Source of the DNA: CAIMUS01 sp046347625
GTDB taxonomy: Bacteria > Pseudomonadota > Gammaproteobacteria > Competibacterales > Competibacteraceae
DNA: 64,000 nt
Reading direction: 5' to 3'
Assembly: GCA_046347625.1 (NCBI GenBank)
Contig: JAXMFU010000008.1
Span: 186,001-250,000, forward strand
A program made the position numbers and the translations under genes. Position 1 is the stretch's first letter, and each line of letters opens with the position of its first letter. Shown here in pieces: positions 45,271 through 53,064 of the stretch. Under the pieces are notes generated by a model. It saw nothing but the letters and a program-made list of their open reading frames with translations. It had not been told where the DNA came from and did no database searches.

Positions 45271-48200
45271 ATGCCGAACTCTCTGCGCACACTGATCGAC
45301 CGCTTGCACGGCAACAATATCTGTCCTACCGGGGAGGAACTTGCCGATGCGCTGTGGCTGGCCTTGCGCATGGGCGAACTGGAGGCCGCGCAGATAACAC
45401 GGGAACAAGTGGATGAGGAGAAGGTACCGCCGACTACGCCGACTAAGCCATCCGCCGAACTCATACCGCCCTCTCAACCTGTATCCAGCACCCCTATCAA
45501 AGTTCCTGCCGAAGAACAGCGTATACCGATCTGTGTGGAAGCGTCCCCCACGGCAGCGACGCCGGCCACCGCAGCCGATGAAGAAAAACCGAGTGTTGGC
45601 GCAAGACCCTTCCGCGCCCCTGCCGTCCCGGCCTTGTCCGACAGTCTGGGACTGAACCGCGCCCTGCGTCCGCTGATGCGCCGGGTTCCCTCGCGCAGTC
45701 GCCATATTCTGGATGAAACCGCCACCGCCGAACGCTATGCGGATCGGGGTCTGTGGTTGCCGATCTTCAAGGGTCGCCCGGAACGCTGGCTGGAATTGGC
45801 GCTGGTGATAGACGCCAGCCCCTCGATGCGCCTGTGGCATCCTACATTGGCCGAACTTTATCAGTTACTGGCTCGTCATGGGGCCTTTCGTGATGTCCGC
45901 CGCTGGCAGTTGAGCGTCGATACACGGGGAAAGCCGGTGCTGAGCAAGAGTTCCGCCGATACGCCGCGATATCCTGAAGAATTGCTGCATCCCGAAGGCA
46001 GTCGTCTGGTGATCGTGGTCAGCGACTACGCCGCGCCGCCCTGGTATCGCGGCGCTTATGATCGCTGGTTACGGTTGTGGAGTCGGAATCAGCCGCTGAC
46101 GTTGCTGCACCTGCTGCCACCCCGCTTCTGGTTGCGCGGCGGCTTGCAGCGGACCCGCTTGGCGCAGTTTCGCGCTCTGGCGCCGGGATTGCCGAATCCA
46201 CAATTGCTGCCCGATATCACCAAACTTCCGGTCGATCCGGTGTTTCTGCCGGTGTTCACGCTGGAACCCGAATCGGTGGGACTGTGGGCACGGTTGCTGG
46301 CCGGCAGCGGCGAGACTCGCAGTCCGGGTGTCGTCCTGGATAGGACCGTGGTGTCTTTGCCACCCGGCTCCGGCCAGGAAATGACGGTCCAGGAACGCCT
46401 GCGTTATTTCCGTAGCAACGCTTCACCCGAAGCGCAGACACTGGCCCGGTACTGTGCCGCCCTGCCACTGACTTTGCCGGTCATGCGGCTGCTACAAGCT
46501 GAAATGCTGCCCCAGTCGCGCCAGGTGCATCTGGCGGAAGTTTTTTTCAGCGGCTTGCTGCTGCGCAAAAACCCCCAGGAAACCGATCCGGAGTGGTTCA
46601 TTTATGAGTTCCGTCCCGGCTTACGGGACAAGCTGCTGGATACGCTGCGCGCACCCCTGATTCTCGATATTCACCAGCGTCTGTCCGAAGCCGTGCGACG
46701 CAATCTGGGCAGGATCGCCGACTTTCCTGCTTTCATTCCCGATCTGCTGGCTGAGGGTGGACTAATTCTGGATGAGCGCAGTCTGCCATTTGCCGAAGTC
46801 GGAGTCACGGTTCTGCACCGATTGGGTGGTCATTATGTGGAACGGGCGGAAAGACTGGCCGACGAGATCGAGAAATTTAGAGCGGCGGCTTCCGCCCGGC
46901 TTGGTGTCGATCAGGCTGCTCGTGTTGCCCCTTCATCAGAACCACCGCCGAAGCCATCCAAAGCCCCCATACCGAACTTGCACGACACACTCGAAGACGG
47001 CTCTCCGGGTCCGGCGATGGTGTGGTTGCCCGGCGGGCAATTCATAATGGGCGATGATAACGGTTACGAGTGGGAAAAGCCGGCTCACGATGTGGCTGTC
47101 AGCGCTTTCTCTATCGGCCAGTATCCGGTGACCTTCGAAGAGTACGACAAATTCTGTGAGGCGACTCGTAGAAGGAAGCCGAAAGACTATGGCTGGGGTA
47201 GAGGCACTCGTCCTGCTGTAGATATATCCTGGAGCGATGCTGCAGCGTACTGCGAGTGGCTCTCGCAGCAGACTGGGGAAAGCTATAGGCTGCCTACAGA
47301 GGCGGAGTGGGAATATGCTTGTCGTGCTACGAGCAGCACTCGCTACTGCTACGGAGATGACGAGCAGCGCCTCGGAGAGTATGCGTGGTACTTGAGCAAC
47401 GCTCGAGGACAGACGCATCCCGTTGGAGAGAAAGAGTCGAATGCCTGGCAGTTATACGATATGCACGGGAATGTGTGGGAGTGGGTACGAGACTGGTATG
47501 AAGCGTACTCGAAAGCGTTCGAGCAAGAGCCGAGTGGCCCCGAGTCGGGCGCCAACCGGGTTATCCGCGGCGGCAGCTGGGGCTACGGCGCCTACTTCTG
47601 CCGTTCGGCGTCTCGCAACGTCGGCCCTCCCGCCCTCCGCTACGGCAACCTGGGCTTTCGCCTCGCGAGGACTGGCGCTTGGCCCTCTTACCCTCTTACC
47701 CTTGAGCCTTTTCAGATTTTCCGGGATCGCTTGAAGAAAGGCCCGGCAGCGCCCGAAATGATTTACCTGCCGGGTGGGACTTTCAAAATGGGCGATATTC
47801 AAGGGAAAGCTTATAAAGATGAGAGACCGGTGCATGAAGTGACTCTCGATGCCTTTGCGATCGGGCGGTATCCGGTAACGGTGGGGGAGTACATGCGATT
47901 TGTGCAAGCCGCCCCAAGTCACGCTCCCGAGTGGTTGGAAAAGTACAGCCAGTATCATATCGAAACTGGTACAGACGATTATTACCGCCAGGTAGGGATG
48001 AGCCTGGAGAATCTTGAGCATCCTATCGTCGGTATTTCCTGGCATGATGCGAGCGCGTACTGCGAGTGGCTTTCCGAGCAGACTGGTGAGCGTTACTCGT
48101 TACCGACCGAGGCGGAATGGGAGTATGCTTGCAGAGCCTCGAGTGAAACCGAGTATTTCTTCGGAGATGACGAGCGTTTGCTCGAAGAGTATGCGTGGTA

Positions 48201-48489
48201 CTCGAAAAATTCCGAGTGGAAAATACATCCCGTGGAAGAGAAGCGAGCGAATCGGTGGGGCCTTCACGATATATCCGGAAATGTTTGGGAGTGGGTACGA
48301 GACTGGTACGGAGTCTACTCGAGCGAGTCTCAGCACAATCCGAGTGGTCCCGAATCGGGCGCCCGCCGGGTCTGCCGCGGCGGTGGCTGGTTCGACCCTG
48401 CCGTCGACTGCCGTTCGGCCTATCGCGTCAGGAGCGACCCCGCCTACCGCTACGACTTCCTGGGCTTCCGCCTCGCGAGGCGTGTATAA
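45271..48489 (+). CDS. vWA protein with two C-terminal FGE-like (DGR-target-like) domains
   Basis: 1072 aa. Residues ~1-45 are a small helical N-terminal domain ('SLRTLIDRLHGNNICPTGEE'), then a low-complexity linker. A vWA-type domain follows from ~170: 'ELALVIDASPSMRLWHPTL' holds the MIDAS D-x-S-x-S pattern, with 'LVIVVSDYAAPPWYRG'. Two complete FGE-sulfatase domains end the protein, ~580-802 and ~827-1072; each begins 'P...WLPGG.F.MGD' or 'MIYLPGGTFKMGD' and ends 'GFRLAR'. The terminal 105 bases of each (47566-47670, 48376-48480) look like DGR variable regions. It is the vWA member of the MoxR/vWA/VMAP system and the likely target-recognition subunit. Confidence 0.88.
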   Translation: MPNSLRTLIDRLHGNNICPTGEELADALWLALRMGELEAAQITREQVDEEKVPPTTPTKPSAELIPPSQPVSSTPIKVPAEEQRIPICVEASPTAATPATAADEEKPSVGARPFRAPAVPALSDSLGLNRALRPLMRRVPSRSRHILDETATAERYADRGLWLPIFKGRPERWLELALVIDASPSMRLWHPTLAELYQLLARHGAFRDVRRWQLSVDTRGKPVLSKSSADTPRYPEELLHPEGSRLVIVVSDYAAPPWYRGAYDRWLRLWSRNQPLTLLHLLPPRFWLRGGLQRTRLAQFRALAPGLPNPQLLPDITKLPVDPVFLPVFTLEPESVGLWARLLAGSGETRSPGVVLDRTVVSLPPGSGQEMTVQERLRYFRSNASPEAQTLARYCAALPLTLPVMRLLQAEMLPQSRQVHLAEVFFSGLLLRKNPQETDPEWFIYEFRPGLRDKLLDTLRAPLILDIHQRLSEAVRRNLGRIADFPAFIPDLLAEGGLILDERSLPFAEVGVTVLHRLGGHYVERAERLADEIEKFRAAASARLGVDQAARVAPSSEPPPKPSKAPIPNLHDTLEDGSPGPAMVWLPGGQFIMGDDNGYEWEKPAHDVAVSAFSIGQYPVTFEEYDKFCEATRRRKPKDYGWGRGTRPAVDISWSDAAAYCEWLSQQTGESYRLPTEAEWEYACRATSSTRYCYGDDEQRLGEYAWYLSNARGQTHPVGEKESNAWQLYDMHGNVWEWVRDWYEAYSKAFEQEPSGPESGANRVIRGGSWGYGAYFCRSASRNVGPPALRYGNLGFRLARTGAWPSYPLTLEPFQIFRDRLKKGPAAPEMIYLPGGTFKMGDIQGKAYKDERPVHEVTLDAFAIGRYPVTVGEYMRFVQAAPSHAPEWLEKYSQYHIETGTDDYYRQVGMSLENLEHPIVGISWHDASAYCEWLSEQTGERYSLPTEAEWEYACRASSETEYFFGDDERLLEEYAWYSKNSEWKIHPVEEKRANRWGLHDISGNVWEWVRDWYGVYSSESQHNPSGPESGARRVCRGGGWFDPAVDCRSAYRVRSDPAYRYDFLGFRLARRV
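47566..47670 (+). other. Candidate DGR variable region 1 (end of first FGE domain)
   Basis: 105 bases, from CGCGGCGGCAGCTGG to CTGGGCTTTCGCCTCGCGAG+G. Aligned without gaps to 48376-48480, the 26 codons after the Trp codon show 13 pairs differing at position 1 or 2, and 25 of those 26 codons end in C or T. Codons such as GGC, TAC, TTC, GTC and CTC at matching positions are what adenine-directed mutagenesis of AAC/AAT would give. Confidence 0.65.
48376..48480 (+). other. Candidate DGR variable region 2 (end of second FGE domain)
   Basis: 105 bases in register with 47566-47670. Fixed blocks TGCCGTTCGGC in the middle and CTGGGCTTYCGCCTCGCGAG+G at the end would be the template-matching and homing-initiation segments. 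It lies at the very 3' end of the gene, 35 bases before the hairpin at 48516. Confidence 0.68.
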
Positions 48490-48515
48490 CTTGGCCCTTT
48501 TACGCTTTTACCCTT

Positions 48516-48548
48516 GGCCGCGCTGACGCGCGGCCGGCGCCATTTTTT
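48516..48548 (+). terminator. GC hairpin with T-run after the vWA-FGE gene; possible DGR homing hairpin
   Basis: Perfect 8-bp stem GGCCGCGC/GCGCGGCC with a TGAC loop (48516-48535), then GGCGCCA and six T. It reads well as an intrinsic terminator for the operon. An 8-bp stem with a 4-nt loop shortly after a variable region is also the geometry of the DNA hairpin that aids homing in the Bordetella phage DGR. A second AT-only hairpin, TTGTTGT/ACAACAA, follows at 48554-48573. Confidence 0.65.
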
Positions 48549-48592
48549 GGGGATTGTTGTTTTTTTACAACAATTGTCGCACGAACGCATTA

Positions 48593-49240
48593 TCAGGGAA
48601 TATTCAAAAGCTTGTGGATTTGCAGGCTAAGCCGCCACTGGGGATGTTCCAGACAGTAGCGCAGTGCGGCCTGGGTGTTTTCCTGTAAATGGGGACCATC
48701 CAGCGGCTGGAGCAGAAAATACTGAAAATCGAGATGGACGAAACGCTCCGGCTGGGCTTCGGATTGGGCCTGGGGATAGACCAACTTGAGTTCATGACCC
48801 TGCCTTAGCACCAAAGGCGCATTGGCCTTGGGACTGACGCAGATCCAGTCCAGTCCGGGAGGCGGTTCCTGTGTACCATTGGTCTCCACCGCGACTTCGA
48901 AACCGTGGCCATGCAGGGCGGCGATCAGTGGTTCATCCAATTGCAGCAACGGCTCGCCACCGGTGCAGACTACATAGGGTTTGGCCTGAGGGAAAGTGAT
49001 GGAAGGCCAGCGGGCGGCAATGGCCGCGGCCAATTCAGCCGCCGTCCTAAATTTACCACCGCCGGGACCATCGACGCCGACAAAGTCGGTATCGCAGAAT
49101 TGGCAGATCGCCCTGGTGCGATGCACTTCCCGACCGCTCCAGAGATTGCAGCCGGCAAAGCGGCAGAATACCGCGGGTCGGCCACTCTGCATGCCCTCGC
49201 CTTGCAAGGTATAGAAGATTTCTTTGACGGAATAGGTCAT
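48593..49240 (-). CDS. queE: 7-carboxy-7-deazaguanine synthase
   Basis: 215 aa. Radical-SAM enzyme of preQ0/queuosine synthesis, converting carboxytetrahydropterin to CDG. The cluster motif has the expanded QueE spacing: 'FCRFAGCNLWSG' then 'ICQFCDTDFVG' (C-x14-C-x2-C). 'VVCTGGEPLLQL' is the GGE SAM-binding motif and 'VAVETNGT' follows. N-terminal 'EIFYTLQGEGMQSGRPAVF' is family-typical. It shares the strand with the QueD-like and queC genes but is separated from them by a toxin-antitoxin-like pair. Confidence 0.95.
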   Translation of the reverse strand: MTYSVKEIFYTLQGEGMQSGRPAVFCRFAGCNLWSGREVHRTRAICQFCDTDFVGVDGPGGGKFRTAAELAAAIAARWPSITFPQAKPYVVCTGGEPLLQLDEPLIAALHGHGFEVAVETNGTQEPPPGLDWICVSPKANAPLVLRQGHELKLVYPQAQSEAQPERFVHLDFQYFLLQPLDGPHLQENTQAALRYCLEHPQWRLSLQIHKLLNIP

Positions 49241-49295
49241 CGTTTATCATGAAATTCTCGTCAGTTAGATAAGAGTAGGGTACACACTGCGCACC

Positions 49296-49487
49296 CTACG
49301 AGATCTGCGCACCCTGCCTGGCTTCGCTATTCCGTCCCAAGCGAGCTGATTGTAAATCAATAATAGGATGATTCTCTGCACGCTCTTTGCTTCGTAGATA
49401 AGCGACAAGCGTGTCTAAATTGTACCCATGATCCCGTGCTATATTGTCTTTTATGCGCCAGAGTTCTTCGATAATTTCATCAGTCAT
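49296..49487 (-). CDS. Small partner of the PIN protein (antitoxin-like)
   Basis: 63 aa. Overlaps the PIN gene end by 8 bases (ATGACTGA), so translation is coupled. 'MTDEIIEELWRIKDNIARDH ... VAYLRSKERAENHPII' resembles the short 'DEIVEEVRKIRE...' proteins encoded just after PIN-like genes in many proteobacteria. Acidic-helical N-terminus and basic tail. Probably the antitoxin, though the toxin-first gene order is the less usual one. Confidence 0.68.
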   Translation of the reverse strand: MTDEIIEELWRIKDNIARDHGYNLDTLVAYLRSKERAENHPIIDLQSARLGRNSEARQGAQIS

Positions 49488-49968
49488 CGCTAGCGACTCC
49501 CATAAGTTCTTGCGGTGTACAAATTTCAGGACTGGGGTATCCTTTAGCCCCGCAAATACGGCGGATGATGGGCTTCATCTCAGCATTGTCTATGTGACGG
49601 CAATTCCACGTGAGCAGATAATCGATACCGTGTACCGCTGAAACTGCAATGTGTAGGGCATCGTCCAATGCTTTCGCCGGTATTCCTCCTTCATCAATAA
49701 GTGATCTGGCAAGGAGAACAACCGCCTCGGTAATAGGGAGAAGAGGAATAGCCTCAAGTGCTTCAATTCGGCGGGTCGCCGCTTGAGTATCGCCCCTTTT
49801 CGCTTCCTCGATTACCGTAGCCGATACATACAGATCGAATCGACCCCGTTGTGTATCCCACCAATCAACGGTTGCCTTCTGCCAAGCAGCCGCGAGTAGA
49901 TTGCTCGATGGTCTCGCTGTCAAGTAGGAAACAATCGACGTTTCAATATAGACCGTTTTTTTATCCAT
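49480..49968 (-). CDS. PIN-domain protein (VapC-like toxin)
   Basis: 162 aa from the ATG at 49968; a TTG three codons earlier is the alternative. PIN-fold features: 'VYIETSIVSYLTARPS' (first acidic site with Glu in place of Asp), 'VSATVIEEAKRGDT' (second), 'AKALDDALHIAVSAVHGIDY' (third, Asp-Asp), 'LLTWNCRHIDNAEM' (fourth). Such proteins are Mg-dependent RNases, often cutting tRNA. It stands inside the queuosine gene group; a functional link is not evident. Confidence 0.85.
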   Translation of the reverse strand: MDKKTVYIETSIVSYLTARPSSNLLAAAWQKATVDWWDTQRGRFDLYVSATVIEEAKRGDTQAATRRIEALEAIPLLPITEAVVLLARSLIDEGGIPAKALDDALHIAVSAVHGIDYLLTWNCRHIDNAEMKPIIRRICGAKGYPSPEICTPQELMGVASDD

Positions 49969-50038
49969 TACTTTCAAGCTTGTAGGGTACGCACGGTGCT
50001 TATTCCAGCCTACGATTACTACAATTACCGGCCAATAG

Positions 50039-50108
50039 CCTTTAACCTTTAACCTTTAACCTTGAGCCTTTAACCTTGAGCCTTTAACCTTGAGCCTTTA
50101 ACCTTTAA
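50039..50108. repeat. Heptamer tandem array, 10 units (CCTTTAA / CCTTGAG)
   Basis: Ten contiguous 7-mers in the order T,T,T,G,T,G,T,G,T,T, where T is CCTTTAA and G is CCTTGAG, with no interruption. It begins 9 bases after the QueD-like stop on the minus strand. The same unit occurs at 25285-25319 and 63118-63138. No coding role. Confidence 0.9.
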
Positions 50109-50116
50109 CCTTCTTT

Positions 50117-51211
50117 TTAGACCGGCAAAGCCGGACCTTCATCGCCCCAACACAGCATCGCCCCGCAACCTGGAACCGGGTAAAGATCGATCCGGTCGAG
50201 TTGGGGAAGCTGCGCCTGTATCCGTTCTCGTAACCAGCGCAGCAGTTCCGCCGGGTCGGCATCGCTCAATCCGGCCAATTCATCCAGCCGATGATGGTCC
50301 AATTGTTGATACACTGGCTTGAATAAGGCTTTCACATCGCCGTAATCCACGGTCCAACCCATGACGGCATCCAGCGGCGCAGTCAAATGCAAGCGAATCA
50401 AATAACTGTGACCGTGCAGTCGGCGGCGTGGATCGCCGGGCGGAGCCTGATGCAAGCGCAAGGCACTCTCGAAGCGCTGCTCCTTCCAGATTCGATAATG
50501 GCTCCCATCGAAATGACAGCCGGCAGTGATCGTTTCATAAACCGTGATCCAGGAGAGGGCCGGCAAGTCCGGTTTCAGTCGTCGCCACAGCCAGGTGGCC
50601 AATAATTCACTGGTCGGATTCTCCAGACCGAGAAGATCGTTCAGGCAGGACCGATGCAATTGCCGGTGCAGCGGTGCCCACTTCGCTTCCAGGTGATCGA
50701 AGTCGATACCCATGTCCTGTCCGTGCAGATTCTGATCGGCGTGCAGAATCACCTCGAAGCCATGGCCGTGCATCCGCCCGCACTTGTGTCCCGGCGGGAC
50801 CTTGGGCAACTGATGGGCCGCCTCGAATCGAAACCGCCGCCAGAGATGGGCGTGATCGTGCTCATCCAGGTCGGCGCCCTGATCGCGAGTGCTCTGGATA
50901 CCGACCTGTTCGATACCCGGCACGTTCAAGCGCGCCCGCAACCAGCGGGTCAGGTTCTCATCGGTCGGCACGGCGAGATGATCATTTAAGAACGCATAAT
51001 CCAATGGCGCGAGACACTCGGCCAGTTGCGCGACCAGCGTATCGATCTCGGCGCCGGGAAACGGCGCCCATCCGGCCGGTAACTGCGCCCGGATTCGGGC
51101 CAGAAAACTATGCCCGTGCAATCGCCGGGCACGATGACCCGCCGGCAAAATATCGACCTGGCGCGCGGCCTCGAAAGGCGCGGCGGCCAGCATGTATAAA
51201 TGTTCCGTCAT
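50117..51211 (-). CDS. Triple-domain QueD-like (6-carboxytetrahydropterin synthase) protein
   Basis: 364 aa, about three times a normal QueD. Each third has the zinc H-x-H: 'ARRLHGHSF', 'CGRMHGHGF', 'RRRLHGHSY'. Only the middle third keeps the full site, with 'FEAAHQLPKVPPGHKCGRMH' giving the first His and the catalytic Cys. The first third has 'FEAARQVDILPAGHRARRLH' and the last 'FESALRLHQAPPGDPRRRLH', both without that His and Cys. Expected reaction: dihydroneopterin triphosphate to 6-carboxytetrahydropterin, between GTP cyclohydrolase and QueE. The outer domains probably have structural or interface roles. QueC follows upstream, 105 bases away. Confidence 0.9.
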   Translation of the reverse strand: MTEHLYMLAAAPFEAARQVDILPAGHRARRLHGHSFLARIRAQLPAGWAPFPGAEIDTLVAQLAECLAPLDYAFLNDHLAVPTDENLTRWLRARLNVPGIEQVGIQSTRDQGADLDEHDHAHLWRRFRFEAAHQLPKVPPGHKCGRMHGHGFEVILHADQNLHGQDMGIDFDHLEAKWAPLHRQLHRSCLNDLLGLENPTSELLATWLWRRLKPDLPALSWITVYETITAGCHFDGSHYRIWKEQRFESALRLHQAPPGDPRRRLHGHSYLIRLHLTAPLDAVMGWTVDYGDVKALFKPVYQQLDHHRLDELAGLSDADPAELLRWLRERIQAQLPQLDRIDLYPVPGCGAMLCWGDEGPALPV

Positions 51212-51316
51212 AGAGTGCGTCTATCTGATTTGTGGAATCACCATTTCGAACCACCAGAGAAGTGGTTAGTGATAAGTGGTTAGTGGCCAGAAGGGTTCTT
51301 CCCAAGCCACTAGCCA

Positions 51317-51994
51317 CTAGCCACTAGCCAAACGCTCCACCAGCGGATCGGGAATACCGGCCTCGGCAAAGCCTTTCGCTCGCAGGATACAGGCGGGACA
51401 TTCGCCACAGGGCGGTTGCCGGCCCTGATAGCAGGTGTGGGTATAGGCCAATGCCGCCAATGCGCCGAGATCGCGGGCCAGTTCCACGGTTTCCTTTTTG
51501 GACTTGAACATCAAGGGTGTATGCAAGGTAAAGTCGAACTCCATCCCCAGCCGGATGGCTTGTTCCAACGCTTTCAGGGTCGCTTCCCGACAATCGGGAT
51601 AGCCACTGTAATCGGTCTGCGCCATCCCGCCAACCAGGTGCTGAATACCACGCGGATAGGCGTAAGCCGCCGCAAAGGTAATAAAGATCAGATTGCGCCC
51701 CGGCACGAAGGTATTGGGCAACTGCGTTGCAGGGTTCAATCCAGCCTGGACCGCGACCGCGCTGTCGGTCAGTGCATTGCCGCCCAGGGCGGCGAAGGTA
51801 TCGATCGGCAGCACGGCCTGCGACACACCGGCCAGCGCCGCGACTTTGGCGGCGCAGTCCAGTTCGATCCGGTGGCGCTGGCCATAGTCGAAGGTCACGG
51901 CGGTGACATTATCGCGACCGAACCGCGCCAGCGCCCAGTACAGGCAGGTGGTGGAATCCTGCCCACCGGAAAGAATTACCAGAGATCGAGGCAT
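51317..51994 (-). CDS. queC: 7-cyano-7-deazaguanine synthase
   Basis: 225 aa, full length. ATP-dependent conversion of CDG to preQ0. PP-loop 'VILSGGQDSTTCLYWALARF' at the N-terminus, 'VTFDYGQRHRIEL', 'FVPGRNLIFITFAAAYAYPR', 'TPLMFKSKKETVELA', and the C-terminal zinc cluster 'CYQGRQPPCGECPACILRA'. Together with the QueD-like gene and queE it supplies preQ0 for queuosine; no tgt or queF is in the window. Confidence 0.97.
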   Translation of the reverse strand: MPRSLVILSGGQDSTTCLYWALARFGRDNVTAVTFDYGQRHRIELDCAAKVAALAGVSQAVLPIDTFAALGGNALTDSAVAVQAGLNPATQLPNTFVPGRNLIFITFAAAYAYPRGIQHLVGGMAQTDYSGYPDCREATLKALEQAIRLGMEFDFTLHTPLMFKSKKETVELARDLGALAALAYTHTCYQGRQPPCGECPACILRAKGFAEAGIPDPLVERLASG

Positions 51995-52030
51995 GATCGA
52001 ACTTACCAGGTTGTGGAGTGAACCGAGAGT

Positions 52031-52900
52031 CTACTCCTGGGACTGACGCAGCCAGCGATACACCGCCGCAAAATCCTGTGGCCCTAACCCCTGGCGCTCG
52101 GCCAGGCCGTAGATTTCCTTGGCAAGATTGACCGCCGGCAGGGCAATGCCGTTTTCATAGGCCGTCGTGGACGCCAACTGAAGATCCTTGCGCATCCATT
52201 GCAGCGGGAATTCCGGCGCAAAATCGCCGGTTTCGAACAGCGTTCGTTTGGCCTTCAGGACAGGCGAAGCCAGCGGTGCATTCAGCAGTGCTTCGAGCAG
52301 CGTATCGAGAGCAATCCCGGCCGATTGACCGAGCGTCAATGCTTCCACGAACGCCAGCATCGTCTCGCCCAGCAGCAGATTGAAGACCATCTTCAAGGCG
52401 GTCCCCTGACCGTGGCCACCGACATGAATCACCTGGCGTCCCATTGCCTGGAACAAGGGCTGACAGACCTCTATATCGGCGGCCTCACCACCGACCAGAA
52501 ATAGTAACTGAGCCTGTTCCGCCGGGACCTTGCTGCCGGCTACCGGCGCATCCAGGAAACGGATCTGCCGCCGCCGGGCCTGTTCCGCCATCTGGCGGGT
52601 GAAAGACGGATTGACCGTACTGCAATCCACCCACAGGGAACCGGGCTCGAGCGCATCGAGCAAACCCTGCTCGTTCAGCGCGGTGGCCTGGACCGCCGCC
52701 GGAGTTGCCAGCATAGTGAACAGAATGTCCACCTGCGCGGCCACCACCGCCGGAGACTCCGCCCATTGCGCACCCCGTTCGAGCAAGGTCGCCGCTTTAT
52801 CGGGAGTCCGGTTATATATGACCAGTTCATTGCCATGCCGCTGTAAATTCGCCGCCATCCGGCAGCCCATAATGCCCAGGCCGATAAATCCAATCTTCAT
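52031..52900 (-). CDS. Beta-hydroxyacid dehydrogenase (3-hydroxyisobutyrate dehydrogenase family)
   Basis: 289 aa from the ATG at 52900 (AGAGGAG 8 bases upstream; a longer in-frame start lacks one). Rossmann 'IGFIGLGIMGCRMAANL', substrate motif 'DAPVAGSKVPAEQAQL', catalytic Lys in 'GQGTALKMVFNLLLGE'. NAD(P)-linked oxidation of a beta-hydroxy acid, or reduction of a semialdehyde such as glyoxylate or succinate semialdehyde (GLYR-like). Divergent from mug. Confidence 0.92.
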   Translation of the reverse strand: MKIGFIGLGIMGCRMAANLQRHGNELVIYNRTPDKAATLLERGAQWAESPAVVAAQVDILFTMLATPAAVQATALNEQGLLDALEPGSLWVDCSTVNPSFTRQMAEQARRRQIRFLDAPVAGSKVPAEQAQLLFLVGGEAADIEVCQPLFQAMGRQVIHVGGHGQGTALKMVFNLLLGETMLAFVEALTLGQSAGIALDTLLEALLNAPLASPVLKAKRTLFETGDFAPEFPLQWMRKDLQLASTTAYENGIALPAVNLAKEIYGLAERQGLGPQDFAAVYRWLRQSQE

Positions 52901-53064
52901 CCATTCATCTCCTCTGCTGCGCACAGATATCAAATACAAAGTAGCCGAAATCGGTCGGAACCGCTACTGTGTACCATCCAAGATCGATGCCAGCCAGGAA
53001 CGAAGCCGCCGGAATCGAGTCTTCTACCAGAGATTCTCCCGCTCCCATCGGTATACTCGAGCCA

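Noticed and set aside
48490..48592. DGR template repeat next to the variable regions
   Set aside because: I looked for the fixed blocks TGCCGTTCGGC and CGCCTCGCGAGG outside the two FGE ends on both strands and saw none; no reverse transcriptase gene is present in the window.
50039..50108. CRISPR array
   Set aside because: The units are contiguous 7-mers without spacers and no cas genes are present.
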